DNA of 64,000 bases from Trichaptum fuscoviolaceum (lineage: Eukaryota; Basidiomycota; Agaricomycetes; Hymenochaetales; Trichaptaceae), in the NCBI GenBank assembly GCA_910574455.1, contig CAJSYZ010000008.1, positions 2,234,707 through 2,298,706 on the forward strand. Direction: 5' to 3'. A program made the translations under genes and the position numbers. Within the stretch, counting starts at the first letter, position 1. Each line of letters opens with the position of its first letter. A model generated the notes under the pieces. That model was not told where the DNA came from. It made no database searches and saw only the letters and a list, made by a program, of their open reading frames with translations. Of this stretch, positions 35,512 to 47,463 are shown piece by piece.

Positions 35512-35637
35512 ATGTCTCTTTCGTACATCCTGAGGGATGACACACACTATGAACCACCACCTGACGCTGGCTACGAGTCGGATGCCGAGACTGATGACGA
35601 GCACAGTGAAGGACCAACGATCGAGCGATGTGGATGA
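35512..35637 (+). pseudogene. Truncated acidic short-protein gene (A')
   Basis: Begins MSLSYILRDDTHYEPPPDAG and stops prematurely at the same position as the arm-A copy (16547-16672). The intact relatives are at 23354-23608 and 59225-59479. Confidence 0.6.
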
Positions 35638-36731
35638 TGAAGAAGAGTGGGAGGATGACAACGTGTATTTCCGCCATCCAATGAGCGCCACACGATAAAA
35701 GGTGCATGGGGGCGTTCCCAGACCTACGTGCTGCAGACACTTCAGGATTCAAGTTCACCTTCAACGCTCCAAGTTCTCTGCAGAGTCCAGTGCAGTGTGC
35801 GTCGAGCTCACAGACACCGCCGCAGAACAATTCGCCTTTGGATCAACCACAACTGCCTACTGGTGCAGAGCCACATCCTGCCCTGCCTCTCACAAGTCGC
35901 GATTGTCCTCAAATCTAATGATTGGTGTTCGTCAAGAATGCGGCCCACTTCGCGCATGTAGTCGTGCTGATCCCGAAAGTCATCATGGGAAATAATCGTT
36001 GCGCGAGCTGCATTGATCATAGAATGCCCGTTAGTACAAGAGGTGGAGAGGTAGCTCAAGTTTCTGGCACTGGTTAAACATTGGTGAAGACGCAGATGAG
36101 CTAGCCCAGGGGCATTGGCGGATGGATGTTGCAGCATCCACCCGCCGTTGCACACCTTCCGAACGGTATAGATGCTTGCAGCAACCAAGCGACCGAATCA
36201 AACTGTTTGGTTTCTCTCTCGCTCATAAGTCTTATTCCTTCCTTTGAGTCCTTCATTGGTCTGCGTAAATCATAACTCGAGGTTTCGCTCACATGCCCTT
36301 TGTCTTTATGCCCTTTGTGTCCTTTATCTTTGTCTTTGAATATGATACCATCTATTGAACCAATTGCACATCTGTTCGACATTCGGCTTGTATGCTGAGC
36401 CTCATGATTATCTTTCATCCAAGTGTTTGTCTTTCACCTAGATTCTTTGTACCAGTTTCCTTTGTTATTTTGTCAGTCATGTTCTTCCCCTTTCTGTGGG
36501 CCATATGCCGCCCCGAGGTTCATTCAATTATCGCTTGGATGCACCAGTGTTGTTTATTTCATCTTTCGTTCTGCAACTAACGAGGTCCATCAAAGGGAAT
36601 AATTAAGGAGTTTTCAATGCATATACTTTACACTCGAAGGAATGCTATACTGTACACATGAAACAATTGTTTCTTACTCCCGTCCGAATCATACAACAAG
36701 ACATACTACACTTGTAACTTGACAAGTGAAG

Positions 36732-37783
36732 TCAATTGTAGAAAACTAGCATACGGACTTCAATAGATTCACGGGGTGGTGCGTCGGGTGGTGTCGTTGG
36801 GTCTGCGAAGGAAGTATGAGGCGTCAAGACTGCAACGCTACCATCCTGGATTGAATCGAAGCTGGGTTCACGTCTTTAGTATCAGGGTTCTTGTAGCTAG
36901 AGACTCTGACATGCCACTTGATCAAGACAATCTCTTCGGGGGTCATCCCCCGGACGTACTTCCATTTGTGATTTGGGTTATGACGCACATTGAACGTCTC
37001 GCCCTCTCGGTCAGGGTACCTGAGCATGGTTACGACGAGGTCATTCTGCGGATCGACGCTGCGATAATCATAGAGCGCGAGAGGATGGTCAAGGGCCGGG
37101 TGGTGGATCGGTCGCCATAAATTAATCTATGATACAACATCAGACAAGTAAATGAATTAAACACGATAATTAGCAAATCGAACAGGTGAAACCAGGAGAC
37201 GCTACGCGAGCAATCGGCATACTTACAATCTGGAAGCGCTTCTTCAGCAGTGCGGGGACGTCCTCGGGAGGGAGGTGACGATGTACACGGGCAACCGCAG
37301 CAGCAGATGTCTGATCGACATGCGCGCGTGAGACGGGTTGCCGCCTCCCGGGAGCGTCTTCGGTCTCTCCTGGGTGTCTCCGACGCATCGCTACAACGCA
37401 GTTGTAAGAAAAGGCTTTTCTCAATCAGAATGCGATTCCAATGACTTACTATGGTCGAAAATGACAACTCTGTTCGCACCGGTGAGCCGTTTCATCAAGT
37501 CAATGCTCTCGGGGTAATACACCCTTTCAATTTCCTCCTTGCTGTCAAACGACTGGATACTCGTCTCCGCGCGGAAGAACTGGAAGCCGGCAGTGTCTAG
37601 TAATGAGACCGAATATTCTTTACCACGTATATTCTCGACCTCGACGTCAATTGGCTCGGGCGTGAAATTGCGCAGAGCTTGGCCAGCCTTGAGGTCCGGG
37701 TCGTGCATGATGTACGGCACTTCACCGTCATTCGTAGGAACTAAATGAGGGATGCTGGTCTCTACGATATCGACTGCGGCCAT
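36732..37783 (-). CDS. CmcJ/NvfI-family (GA4-desaturase-like) oxidoreductase
   Basis: Four exons are inferred: 37783-37450, 37390-37227, 37126-36915 and 36861-36732; total 840 nt, 279 residues, the usual length for the family. Signatures in order: FFRAETSIQSFDSK, then HPGETEDAPGRRQPVSRAHV with DQT, RFQIINLWRPI, HPLALYDYRSV, RYPDREGETFNVRHNPNHKW, YVRGMTPEEIVLIKCFDS, LTPHTSFADPTTPPDAPPRE and SIEVRMLVFYN. Members of this family are iron/2-oxoglutarate-type hydroxylases or desaturases, often in fungal secondary-metabolite clusters, but no cluster is seen here. Intron 3 must start with GC (GCATGT) to keep frame. The ATG at 37783 is the first in frame. It is the only intact copy of three in the window. 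Confidence 0.88.
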
Positions 37784-37942
37784 TGAAGATGAATAGATAG
37801 CCTGCACAAGCGACCAACGGTTTATATGCGGCAGGGCAACGACGGTAGGGTGCTCGATGATTAAGGAAGAACATAATCAACAGATCAGTCAGCTAATGCG
37901 TAGTAGTGTGTAATTCATGATTCAACTTGAAGTTGAGGTAGC

Positions 37943-37990
37943 ATGAGAATTGAAAATGGAAATGAAAATGGAAATGAAAATAGAAATGAA
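37943..37990. repeat. GAAAAT-type microsatellite (A')
   Basis: Six-base units gaaaat/ggaaat repeat about seven times; mirror of 14602-14646. Confidence 0.85.
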
Positions 37991-39249
37991 GGGATTTCGA
38001 CGGAGCTTCAACTTGAATCGGAGTACCGACCTTTAAGTTGTCTGAGGTCTCCTTGTAACGCATCTGAACCCACTAACACTCGCCTACATCGCAAGCAATA
38101 TTTCAGAATCCAGCTTAGATTTTGGATGATATCTCGCCAACTTGTCGTGCATATGATATGCCTACTAATTCTGATCACCTTCTCTCTGTGTCAACAACAT
38201 TGCTATGATTCCGCCGACTCTGGCCTCGGAATTGACAGCTCTTAGACATACCAATGGTCTTACTCGCAAAACTCCCAGCAGAGATTGTCTCGTCGGAAAG
38301 ATGTACAAGAGCGGGTCTAAGGACTGGAATTCTTGAACCCAATCGCCCACATAGCTTTGGAACAGAAATCTACGACACACGGGGCACACTCAAAGTAGAC
38401 AGGCTCTTATATATGATCATAGGTGATCTCGCAGTGCATTTCGGAGAATACGGAAAGTGAGTGCAGCCATTTTCACGGGACTTTGGAACTGGAGAAACAC
38501 CGGGCGAGAATATCTGATCCATTGTTTGCTTTCTTCGGATGCCTGAGCATACTAGAAGAGCTGACAGCCGACCTTATCATCTGCCCTCTCTGACCACCTG
38601 ACCACATTTTTATGTCTTTCTTGCAGGGATTAGCTAGCGATCGCAGCGAGAAAGGCCACCACCTCCCGCGACGAGTGTGCCCTGGATTTCTTTGTCGATA
38701 CTTTCCTCTATCTTTGTGGTGGGCGCCGGTCTGCTTTAGCCTGAGTTGATCTTTCCAAGTTGGCCACCGAAGAACTGTTAAGAGACGAAGCTCGTCGACG
38801 GATGGGTCAATGCGGCCTTCCTTTCGGGGAACAGGCTCTCGCTTGTTTTCCATAACCATTGCATAATCATAAGGCATATAGTAAGTTTGCGTCTACATAC
38901 ATTCTTCTGACATCCCCAAATCCGCTCCCTTCTAACCCTCTTCAATCGCAGCTCCTGGAAAGATACACTCCGTCGGTTACTGGCAGGTAATACGGAGTGT
39001 TTCTAGTTGAGCTCAACATCCGGACTACGTCGAGGGCGCATATGCGACTTCATCCTTTCCCAACCAACCCCCGCACCATTTCCCCCCTCCCCCCAATCCA
39101 TCTCCAGTCTACGTCGTTGTAGCATACCCGGCTACTCAGGCACTTGAACGAGACGCAAAAACCTGTCGCATGAATGGCATTGCGGGGATGATCCATAGCG
39201 TCGCTCGTATACTGGCAAGCTCCAATGGCTTGCAGCTCTAAGAATTTAG

Positions 39250-39950
39250 TTGTTGCGGAATGCGAGTGACTCTCTTCGGACGAGGCACTTGAGGATTCCC
39301 CTGCGATATGAGGCTAGGACTCGGAGGGCAGGACATCACCCCGCGAAGGACAAGGGGCGAATGACGCTCTCGCCTCTAAACCTCCGGGAGAGTCGCCGCA
39401 ACTTGGCGGGCATGCAGCACCTTGTCTCACCCACCATCGTTGAGATAAGACACGCAGTGATGGCCGAACCTTCATCTGGGTCGCAGTTCGAGGCCGTCAT
39501 GGTAGGGCAGGCTGCAGCGTCTCAGCCTAGACAAGCACTCCCCCCGCACCAAGGCACGCTGGTGGGTCCTCGCTTGCCCAACCCATCGAGCTGGCCAGCA
39601 GACCACCGAGCACGCCGAAGAGGACAAAGAAGGCGTATGGCGGTCTTGGTCATGGCACACCTCCGAGCCGGAGCAAGGCTATGGCCACTATGTTTATTAT
39701 GAAGCCTGGTCCGGACAGGACAGGGAGCCGCAGCTCGTATTACTGTGGCATCCCGATTGACTCGCTCGAGAAGGGACCAGTTGCCTTGATCGATTACCCG
39801 CACTACGAGATAGATAAGCTGACAATTGCGACAAGGGAGTTAAGCCTCCTGCATCTTGTGCCGCAAGTCGTCCCGTGTCCCTCCTCTCTCGGGCAATCTG
39901 AGAGGAGGCCCATGATTTTCTTCTCTCAGCGGTATTGCGCTTGACCATTC
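39250..39950 (+). pseudogene. PHYE-family fragment in A'
   Basis: Carries LTLSPQ-like (LSPLNLRESRRNLAGMQ), MKPGPDRT, LIDYPHYEIDKLTIATRE and RRPMIFF blocks. Relative to arm A it has lost the SPIRRPSGRS codons and a short stretch at the NDLSG motif (MIFFSQRYCA), so the frame is damaged twice. The C-terminal tail continues to a QLSGPDSKLC end at about 40287 that also resembles the end of the ORF at 60937-61131. Confidence 0.6.
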
Positions 39951-40779
39951 CGAGGGGGTGCTTGGCGAAATTCTCGGTCATACTCTCCTGTTCGTGTCCG
40001 AGCTGGAGGTCACCGAGCCGCAGCTCTGCAGCAGACGTTGAGAGCTCGAATTACAGGAACCCCATCGGAGTGTAACTCAAACCATCCGGAGCGTCTGGAT
40101 CGGACTTCAGCGGATAGCCGTCGCATGCCGTAGTTGATACCACAGTCGAGTGATATTCCTCCTCGAATGTGGCGCTCTCGAAGTCGATTGGCCGAGTAGG
40201 ACTCCCGCAAACCGAGCGCGTGGATCTACATTTGGACGAAGACGAAGATGGTGCCCAGTTGTCGGGGCCTGACTCTAAACTGTGCTGATTCGATGAGTTC
40301 TAATACTTTTTTTTATCCCTTTCATTGTGTCTTGCGCTATGAGGAGGTTCCTTTGTGTCTTCGTCATTTGACATTTTGCCTTTCATCCTTCACATCTTTG
40401 ATCCGATTCTTTGATTCCTTCCTTTCATCAGTCTCAGGCCAGGCTGAGTGTCTAGGCACACCATCCAAACATTTCTCTCCTGTCATTGCTCATAGAGCAG
40501 ATTTATATTATTTCTTATGCCTATCTATTGCTCGAAAGTAGCTTTCACAATGTTTTTATTACAAATCAGAATGTTTCTGTCCTGTGTTCTATGAGTTCTC
40601 GACACCTGTGATTTCCTCAGCTATAAATCTAAAATTCATACACTGCTGTCTTACACGTTCTTTTATTTTTAAACATGACCTTATTATCTTTGAAATTCTA
40701 TATTATGCTGCTATGGATACAAAAGGGATACAAGAAGCGAAAACATATGAATATGAAGAGAGGAAACTTATATTGACAT

Positions 40780-43700
40780 TTATGATGATCCCGATGCTTC
40801 CTGTCCATCTCTGTCTGCATGCTTTCGTAATCTCTGCATTTTTCCGTTCTCCGCGAATGACTGGCGAACCCCTTCCTTCATAGCCTGCGCCTGGAGGAGG
40901 CGCAGTGACTCCAGCACGCCCCGCGCCGCGTCCTTATCCCCCCGCGCATAAAACGCCTTCACAAACATCTTGTACAGTGGCCGGATGTGCAAGTCGAACG
41001 AAGCCCGCTTGGAGTGCGCAGCGAACGGGCTGAGACGGATGTTCAGGCGGTGCGGGGTGCGCGTTCCGTCTCTCTGATTTATCACGGCTGTCTTGATGGA
41101 CAACACGTCCTCTGCGCTTGACGGCAGCCCCCGTGGCGCACCCTCTTCCTCCGACGAAGGCGGCTTGGACACCGAGTCGAAAAAGCCCACAGGGGCGCTC
41201 AGCTTCGCGAAACCACTCTTGACAAGCTTATCGAACAGCTCTCGCAGCGTATCCGCGGGAGTCAGATTCTCCCACCGCAGAAGCGACTTCATTAGGATAT
41301 TCAGCGTGATACGATCGGGTACGAACCCGCGCTCCTGTATCAGCTTCTGCAGACGCCGAGCAGCGTGTTCAAATTGCCTTAGATTCCGACGATTCCGCTT
41401 GGGAAGTAAACTGGCTCCGAGTATGATGTTGCCTGCCCTTGTCGAGATCGAAGGCTTTCCTTCCTTCGTCTTTTTGGAGTAGATATCGAGAATCTTAAGC
41501 GCAGCAGAGCTGCGTCCTATGCGAACGAGGATGCTTGCGATTCGCTCGAGAGTCTGTTCGTCTACCCCGCTCTCTCTGTGTCTGAGGGACTTGATAGCAC
41601 TCGATAGTTGTAAGGAGATAACGCGCTTGTCCTCCAGGGCTAACTTGGGGCGGAAACGTACGAAACGACTTAACGTCGGCCAATCGTACCGAGAGAAGGG
41701 GATGGACTGTCTGAGGAGCCTCTTGTTGACCCTCGCGCGAGAAAAATCGGGCGTTTTCCCAGGCGTGGTCGAAATAAGACGACGGACAAAACGAAGCTCT
41801 GGATGCTTGAGCATCTCCGTGCGCAATGCGTCTGCACTCCGTTTGTCACTAGACGATGTGCCGGTCGTCTCACTCGAGACCGTGAGCATCTGCGCAAGGA
41901 GGCGATATCTCCGGTTGGAGAGCAGGCTTCTGACTAGCCGCTGCACGAACTTGGGGCGCAGCAAGGCAGAGCCGTGTCCATTATCATTCGTCGTCTGCCT
42001 CTGCAGGAGTTGTACTACTTGCGCTGCCTCCTCCACGTGACGCGACCGGATGCACAGATTAACGAGCCCTTCGACATATTGCCTTTTCGATAGCTTCAGC
42101 ACGGTGCCGTCTGGCCTAGTGTCTACCATGACTCCTATAAGCGAGCGTATTAAGTGCAGATCGAGGAACCCCCCTCGTGACCGGACGATGTCCCTCATTG
42201 TTGCGTCGAATAGCTGTTGTGCTGACGTCGAGGAAAGACGTTCATCTCGAATGCAGACTAAGGATAAGTCATGGTTTCCGACAGAGTTAAACGCACGCCC
42301 GAGGGCAAGGATCGTACTCTCGGCGAGGTCGACTCCAACGTCTCTGGCCGTAGTATATAGGGAATAAGCCCCTTCGATGGAATAATCTGTGAGCTCGAGA
42401 AGAGCTCTGTTTGCCACTGCGTTCGACCAATTGACATTTTCCTCTCTATCCCTGAAGTCAGGCAGCAAGCGTTCCGCGTACATGGGCTCGAACACTGAAG
42501 TCCATGTCCACTGACTCGGATGGGTCTCTGCTTCAAGCGTAAATTTGTTCCCAAGCACGGCGCCGCCGACGCACGCACGCACCGCGACCGCTTGTAAAGC
42601 ATCATTCGATACGGTTTGACCAGCAAGCTGCGCCGGTTCCACAATGATTCGCTCGACATGTCGAAGCACAGCTCGGTGGAGGCGGACGTCCTCGACCTGT
42701 GCCGCCAGTCGTAAAAATGAGCTTGCTACAGCGCATAGAATGGATGTGGGTACTTCCGCGCGCGGAAGGTGCGACCCTCCACTGATATACGCCTCTGATA
42801 TAGGGCCCGGTTTCGTGAACGCGTGCATCATAGAGAACGACAGAGCGTGCTCTGTCTCCCGGCGCCAAAGGACCCAAAGACTCTGGACTAGTCCCCGAAC
42901 ACCTTCCTTGTCATCTTGTAAACCGCCATCCTTCACAACGCGCTCGATAGCTGATAATGAACAGACAACAGTCCATCCAGGAGTGGTCGCTGCGCCAGAT
43001 TCGCGATTTGAAGCATTCGCGTCCTGCCCTTCATTATTGGACTTCACCGTTTGAAGCGACAACGCAAGAAGCCTTAAATTGCTCCAAGCAACTTCAAGGC
43101 ATCTTTTGTCGTCACCAGCGTCAGTCGGACCCAATACAAATTGAGTCTGCCATAAAATCCAGTGACGAGCGTCTTCGAATTGATCGGTTTTCGTTGCAGT
43201 GAGCGGGGAGAAGAGTAACTCAATGAATAACTCCTGCACGCTTCCTACTGAATACGGGCTCGCGCTTCGTACTGAAGGATTGACTATAGTTGTATGCTGA
43301 GGTCCCGAGGACTCGTTGTTAAGGTGCCTTCGGAGTCGAGCACTCTCCTTTTCTAGCTTTCGTCTTAGAACATACACCAATTTTGCCTTCGCTTTGGTGG
43401 AGATTAAGTCCGATGGAAACAAGAAGGCGCGCCAAACGAGGTTCAAAAGCATGGGATGGAGTGCGATCCGCCAGCCGAGTATAGATGCCAATCGTTCTAC
43501 GACTTCGCCATTCAGCCTGGCTGACGCAGGCCTTTGCAGATCGCGAGAGAATGTCATAAGCGTGTCGAGAAACGTGTGATGAGTTCGCCAAGGATGGTGT
43601 GAACGAATGTTGAAATAGTATGTGCGGGCCCGGTCAAGGTGGTCTCTTAGAGCGTTCTCTGGAATTGACGCTCTGCCTCAGAGTATTTCCAGTTGATCGG

Positions 43701-44408
43701 ATGAGACACGCTTACCATCTCTATTCTCCCTTTCAACCAATTGACGAGCATCCTGCAAAGCCGCACGCATGAGCCAATAGTTGTCCCCGTCGCTCAACTG
43801 GTATCCTGATTTGCGTTTGTCCTGGGCGATAGTTACGACAAATGACCAATGCATGTTTGGAGGCACCTTTGCCGGTACCTTCGCATTAACTAACAGTTTT
43901 CTAGCCAATGGGTTGGGCGAGAATGTACGGTCAGATGTATCGGAGGCGGACGTTTCTGGTTCTGCCTTCGAAGTGCATTCCTCAGGAATGGAAAGTGAGC
44001 CAAAGAGGCTGATGAGAGAGCTGAACTGCTCAGGAGAGAGCGACACATATCGACCAGATCGCCGAGAGGATAGGTACTGGCTTTTGAATGTCTGAACATG
44101 CCTGAGCTCTGCCAATGGTGCGAAGGGTGAGCAGAGAATGTTCATTCCAGTGAGTTCCGGTTTTGCGGACGATTCGCATGACTGCTGCAAAGTTGGCGAT
44201 ACAAAGCTGCGACATGAGGACGAAAGACTTGGAAGTCCCAAGTGGCAATGTAAGAATGTATGTGAAATAGATGCTGCCGCCTGACGTGCTCTGAAAATGA
44301 CATTAAAGGCGACTCAGGACATGGAACTGCTAACACTCACATAGCAAAGTCAGACGTTTTGCGAGCTACGACGTACCTTGACGTCCTAGAAAGCCAGCAT
44401 AGTGACAT
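40780..44408 (-). CDS. Large PPR-like, probably mitochondrial protein (1161 aa)
   Basis: Three exons are inferred: 44408-44377 (only 32 nt), 44290-43716 and 43658-40780; together 3486 nt in frame. The spliced N-terminus MSLCWLSRTSRARQAAASIS looks like a mitochondrial presequence. The rest is alpha-helical, with helical-repeat-like segments: EGAYSLYTTARDVGVDLAES, RQYVEGLVNLCIRSRHVEEA, IASILVRIGRSSAALKILDI and RGFVPDRITLNILMKSLLRW, then LFDKLVKSGF and FVKAFYARGDKDAARGVLES. These match pentatricopeptide spacing loosely. Basidiomycete PPR-like proteins of this size usually act in mitochondrial RNA processing or translation; the exact target cannot be told. It ends only about 200 bp from the outer edge of A'. 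Confidence 0.82.
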
Positions 44409-45688
44409 TCATGCTGTGCCCAAGCTCGACCACAGCTGGATACTATCAAGACGTTCAAGTTTTGTTTCTCGTGAAGCACGATCACTACTATGAGCCTACC
44501 CTAAAGCTAAGCCAGAGGACCTTGGTTGACCGGAGTCAATCACTTCAACTTACTACTTACCTCTCTTCAGACAACTCACTTGAAATCATTCATTCACCTT
44601 TGCGCATGGGAGAGGACTTGAGCCAATAAGTAGTGGACGCATACATCTGTGGACTGGTCTTTGAGATGCGATGGACAACCGCCGAATGTCACTTACGACG
44701 TCTTGAGTCACCGGGATGAATGAGCAAGTATGTGCTGTCGGAAGCCTATGCTCGTGGGTGGAAGCGTCGATTAAATATCGCCTTTTCATACAACCTAAGC
44801 AACGGCTAAGCATCATTGAACTTAGTGACAGGATGTGTTGCAGTATTTCCCATGTCCTGGCCCCGCCCTCCCTTGATAGGGCGTCCGAGACGATACATCA
44901 TGAAATTACTTCTTCACTTTAAGGACTGGATGTTTGTGGCCTAGCGGCGACACTTCTTTGCGATAGCACTGACCTTGGATGATCAAAGCCTGAACATCCG
45001 CTCATGATAGGCCTCTCTATAAAGTTCGCCTCGGGACTTTAATCCATGTCTTTTTCCACTATCGTTGGAGATCTCATCAAGGACATGGGATACCGGGTCT
45101 CCGACAGCAACCCGGAAGTATATCGCGAGTTCTCTAGCAACAACCTTGACTCAGATCGCAGGGTCTTTGGCTGTAATCCCTCCTTCCCTGGCACTGACAA
45201 CTGGGGAAGCGTAAGCACGTTGGAGGCTTGAATACCTTATATTGCTTGTGTCTTTGTGCTCGATGTATGATAAGTAGAATTTATGCTTACAAGATTTTGT
45301 CATGATTTTTCAACACACCACACCAGTTTATCTCCTCAGGCTCTCCGAGTCGCCGGAAACATCCGAAAGCGATCTTCGAGTCCCGTAGTCCTAAAAAGGA
45401 TGGCCAAACCTTAAAGATGCAACTGTATAGCACCAACAAAGGGGGTAATTATGCATTATGGCAGAATTTTGCTCAACATCATATACGTCCGGCTGCCTTG
45501 AAAAATCCATTGGCACCAAAGGTAAGCTTTCGATAGATACAAGGAACATAACTGTGCTGAACAATGTCGTTCTAGAGGTCAATAGGGAGGCACTGGTTTT
45601 AAAAGCAATCAAAAGTACTTCGTGAGCAGGAATCAATCGGGTGCAGAGATACGGTGTCTAACAGGTGTGGATAGTCAAAACATTTACG
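44409..45688. other. Intergenic region with one possible short gene
   Basis: A TATA-like ctctataaag at 45013-45022 precedes an ATG at 45046 opening a 61-codon frame (MSFSTIVGDLIKDMGYRVSD at its start). A GTAAGC donor near 45209 might lead to another exon, but I could not build one with confidence. The last few hundred bases serve as promoter for ribosomal P0; otherwise nothing recognised. Confidence 0.35.
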
Positions 45689-46866
45689 ATGGGTGCCTCT
45701 CGCGCAGATAAGGAAAAGTACTTCGAGAAGCTTAAGGAGCTTCTCGAGAAGTATCGTGAGTATTACGATCTTCATAGTAAATAAATGGATATTGACTTGA
45801 CATGCAAGCCACGATCTTCTTGGTCAATGTCGACAATGTCGGTTCCAACCAGATGCATCAGATCCGTGTCTCCCTTCGTGGCAAGGGTATCGTTCTGATG
45901 GGTAAGAACACCATGGTCCGCCGTGCTCTCCGCACCATTCTCGCAGAGAACCCGCAATTCGAGCGTCTCCTTCCCCACGTCAAGGGCAACATCGGTTTCG
46001 TCTTCACCTCGGGCGACCTCAAGGAGATCCGTGAGATCATCGTTGCGAACGTTGTCGCTGCCCCCGCGCGTGCCGGTGCCTACGCACCCAAGGATGTCTT
46101 CGTCCCGGCCGGCAACACCGGTATGGAGCCGGGCAAGACCTCCTTCTTCCAGGCTTTGAACATTCCGACCAAGATTGCCCGTGGTACGATTGAAATCGTC
46201 TCCGACATCAAGGTCGTCACTGCTGGCACCCGTGTCGGTCCTTCCGAGGCGACGCTGCTCAATATGTTGAACATCTCGCCGTTCACCTACGGTATGACCG
46301 TCGTGCAGATCTTCGACCAAGGCAACGTCTTCGCGCCCTCTGTCCTTGACGTCGACGAGCAGGAACTCATTGACCGCTTCCTCAGCGGTATTAAGACCAT
46401 TGCTGCCATCTCTTTGGCTCTCAACTACCCGACGATTGTCAGCGTGTCTCACACTCTCGTCAACGCGTACAAGAACCTCATCTCTATCGCGCTCGCTACG
46501 GAGTACACATTCGAAGGTGCTGAAAAGGTACGTTTATTTTTATTTGTTTATTGCTTTTGTTCCTTTGCCAAAGATGTTCTTAACTCAATACACACTGAAA
46601 ATACTGACTGTTTTCGGACGCTTGGTGACAACTTAATACCCTTCTGATGGATCATTCATTCTTCACTCTTCGCGTCACTCGAATATTTGCTGACATCAAC
46701 CTATTGGAAACAGATCAAGGATATATTGGCTAACCCTGATGCCTATGTTGCTGCGGCACCCGTAGCTGCAGCGACCTCTGCTGCCCCAGAGGAGACGAAG
46801 GCTGAAGAGAAGGAGGAGGAGAAGGAGGAGTCCGATGATGACATGGGCTTCGGTCTGTTCGACTAA
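45689..46866 (+). CDS. RPP0: 60S acidic ribosomal protein P0
   Basis: Three exons are inferred: 45689-45755, 45809-46527 and 46714-46866, total 939 nt, 312 residues. Start [20 protein letters not shown]; then [64 protein letters not shown] and KIARGTIEI. The C-terminus is the classical flexible acidic tail ending [12 protein letters not shown], which binds translation GTPases. P0 anchors the P1/P2 stalk on the large ribosomal subunit. Codon use is strongly biased to C-ending codons, as expected for a highly expressed gene, and this bias leaves a false 226-codon frame on the other strand. Confidence 0.98.
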
Positions 46867-46950
46867 ACGAGTACCACGTGTATCCTGTAATTGCTTAGTA
46901 CATGCCTTTACTTGCACTGCATTTTAATATGAGCATGGCTTCATATGTTA

Positions 46951-47329
46951 CAGCAAGTTCAGAAAAGGATGGCAGTGCGCCACTTTTGTGATTTTTTTTG
47001 CCGGACCCTGAATAGCCTTATGAGGAAGCTCCGGCTTTGGTCATATCCAATGTAGCTGCCAATATTGTGACTCTGAATACATGTTATTATCTGGTCTCCT
47101 CAAGTCTATATCTAAGGATATAGGAGCTTTTAACTACTAAGATGCTCACGATGTATAAATTCTATTGATAATTATTGAAGATAACTACTACTCACTTCCC
47201 GGCACTCGGCATTTGCTGGTGAAACTAGATTACCGGAAACGTATACCCGGGGTTCCTCATAAGGCTATTCAGGGTCCGACAGAAAAAATCACAAAAGTGG
47301 CGCACTGCCATCCTTTTCTGAACTTGCTG
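46951..47329. mobile_element. 379-bp TA-flanked MITE with 77-bp terminal inverted repeats
   Basis: The left end (46951-47027) and the right end (47253-47329) are near-perfect inverted copies, starting CAGCAAGTTCAGAAAAGGAT, and flanked by TA on both sides (46949-46950 and 47330-47331). CA(G) ends with a TA duplication are typical of Tc1/mariner-type elements. No coding capacity. It sits 84 bp beyond the P0 stop and 135 bp beyond the CYP51 stop, between two convergent essential genes, so it may contribute to their 3' ends. Confidence 0.88.
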
Positions 47330-47463
47330 TAGTGATTAGAGATGTTCTTCACGTTCTTTATTTTGTGACAGTAAGTCATAACAACCGTAAGTTATTCTTA
47401 GATTAAACAATGTCTATGATGCAAATGAAACCGTAAAACCAGCAAGACAGATGAAAATTCTCC

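Larger units (their letters stand above)
29313..40590 (+). repeat. Arm A' of the inverted repeat
   Basis: This is the reverse partner of 11963-22935. The order is the same as in A read backwards. It differs by carrying the intact CmcJ-type gene (36732-37783), by frame breaks in the short gene at 30118 and by loss of a small segment in the PHYE-family fragment. The loop between the arms (22.94-28.87 kb) holds segment B, the ZC3HC1-like gene and the membrane-protein gene. Confidence 0.9.

Noticed and set aside
28868..40550. LTR retrotransposon spanning arm A'
   Set aside because: The direct similarity between J and the outer tail is weak and short; there is no primer-binding site, polypurine tract, gag or reverse-transcriptase sequence.
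11963..40590. Inverted repeat as pure assembly artefact
   Set aside because: Arms differ by indels and an entire gene lesion, and a third copy with a separate insertion exists. An artefact would give identical arms. It is still worth confirming with long reads.
45772..46452. 226-codon ORF opposite ribosomal P0
   Set aside because: It mirrors a highly expressed gene with C-ending codons, which leaves the opposite frame without stops; no family resemblance and no promoter.
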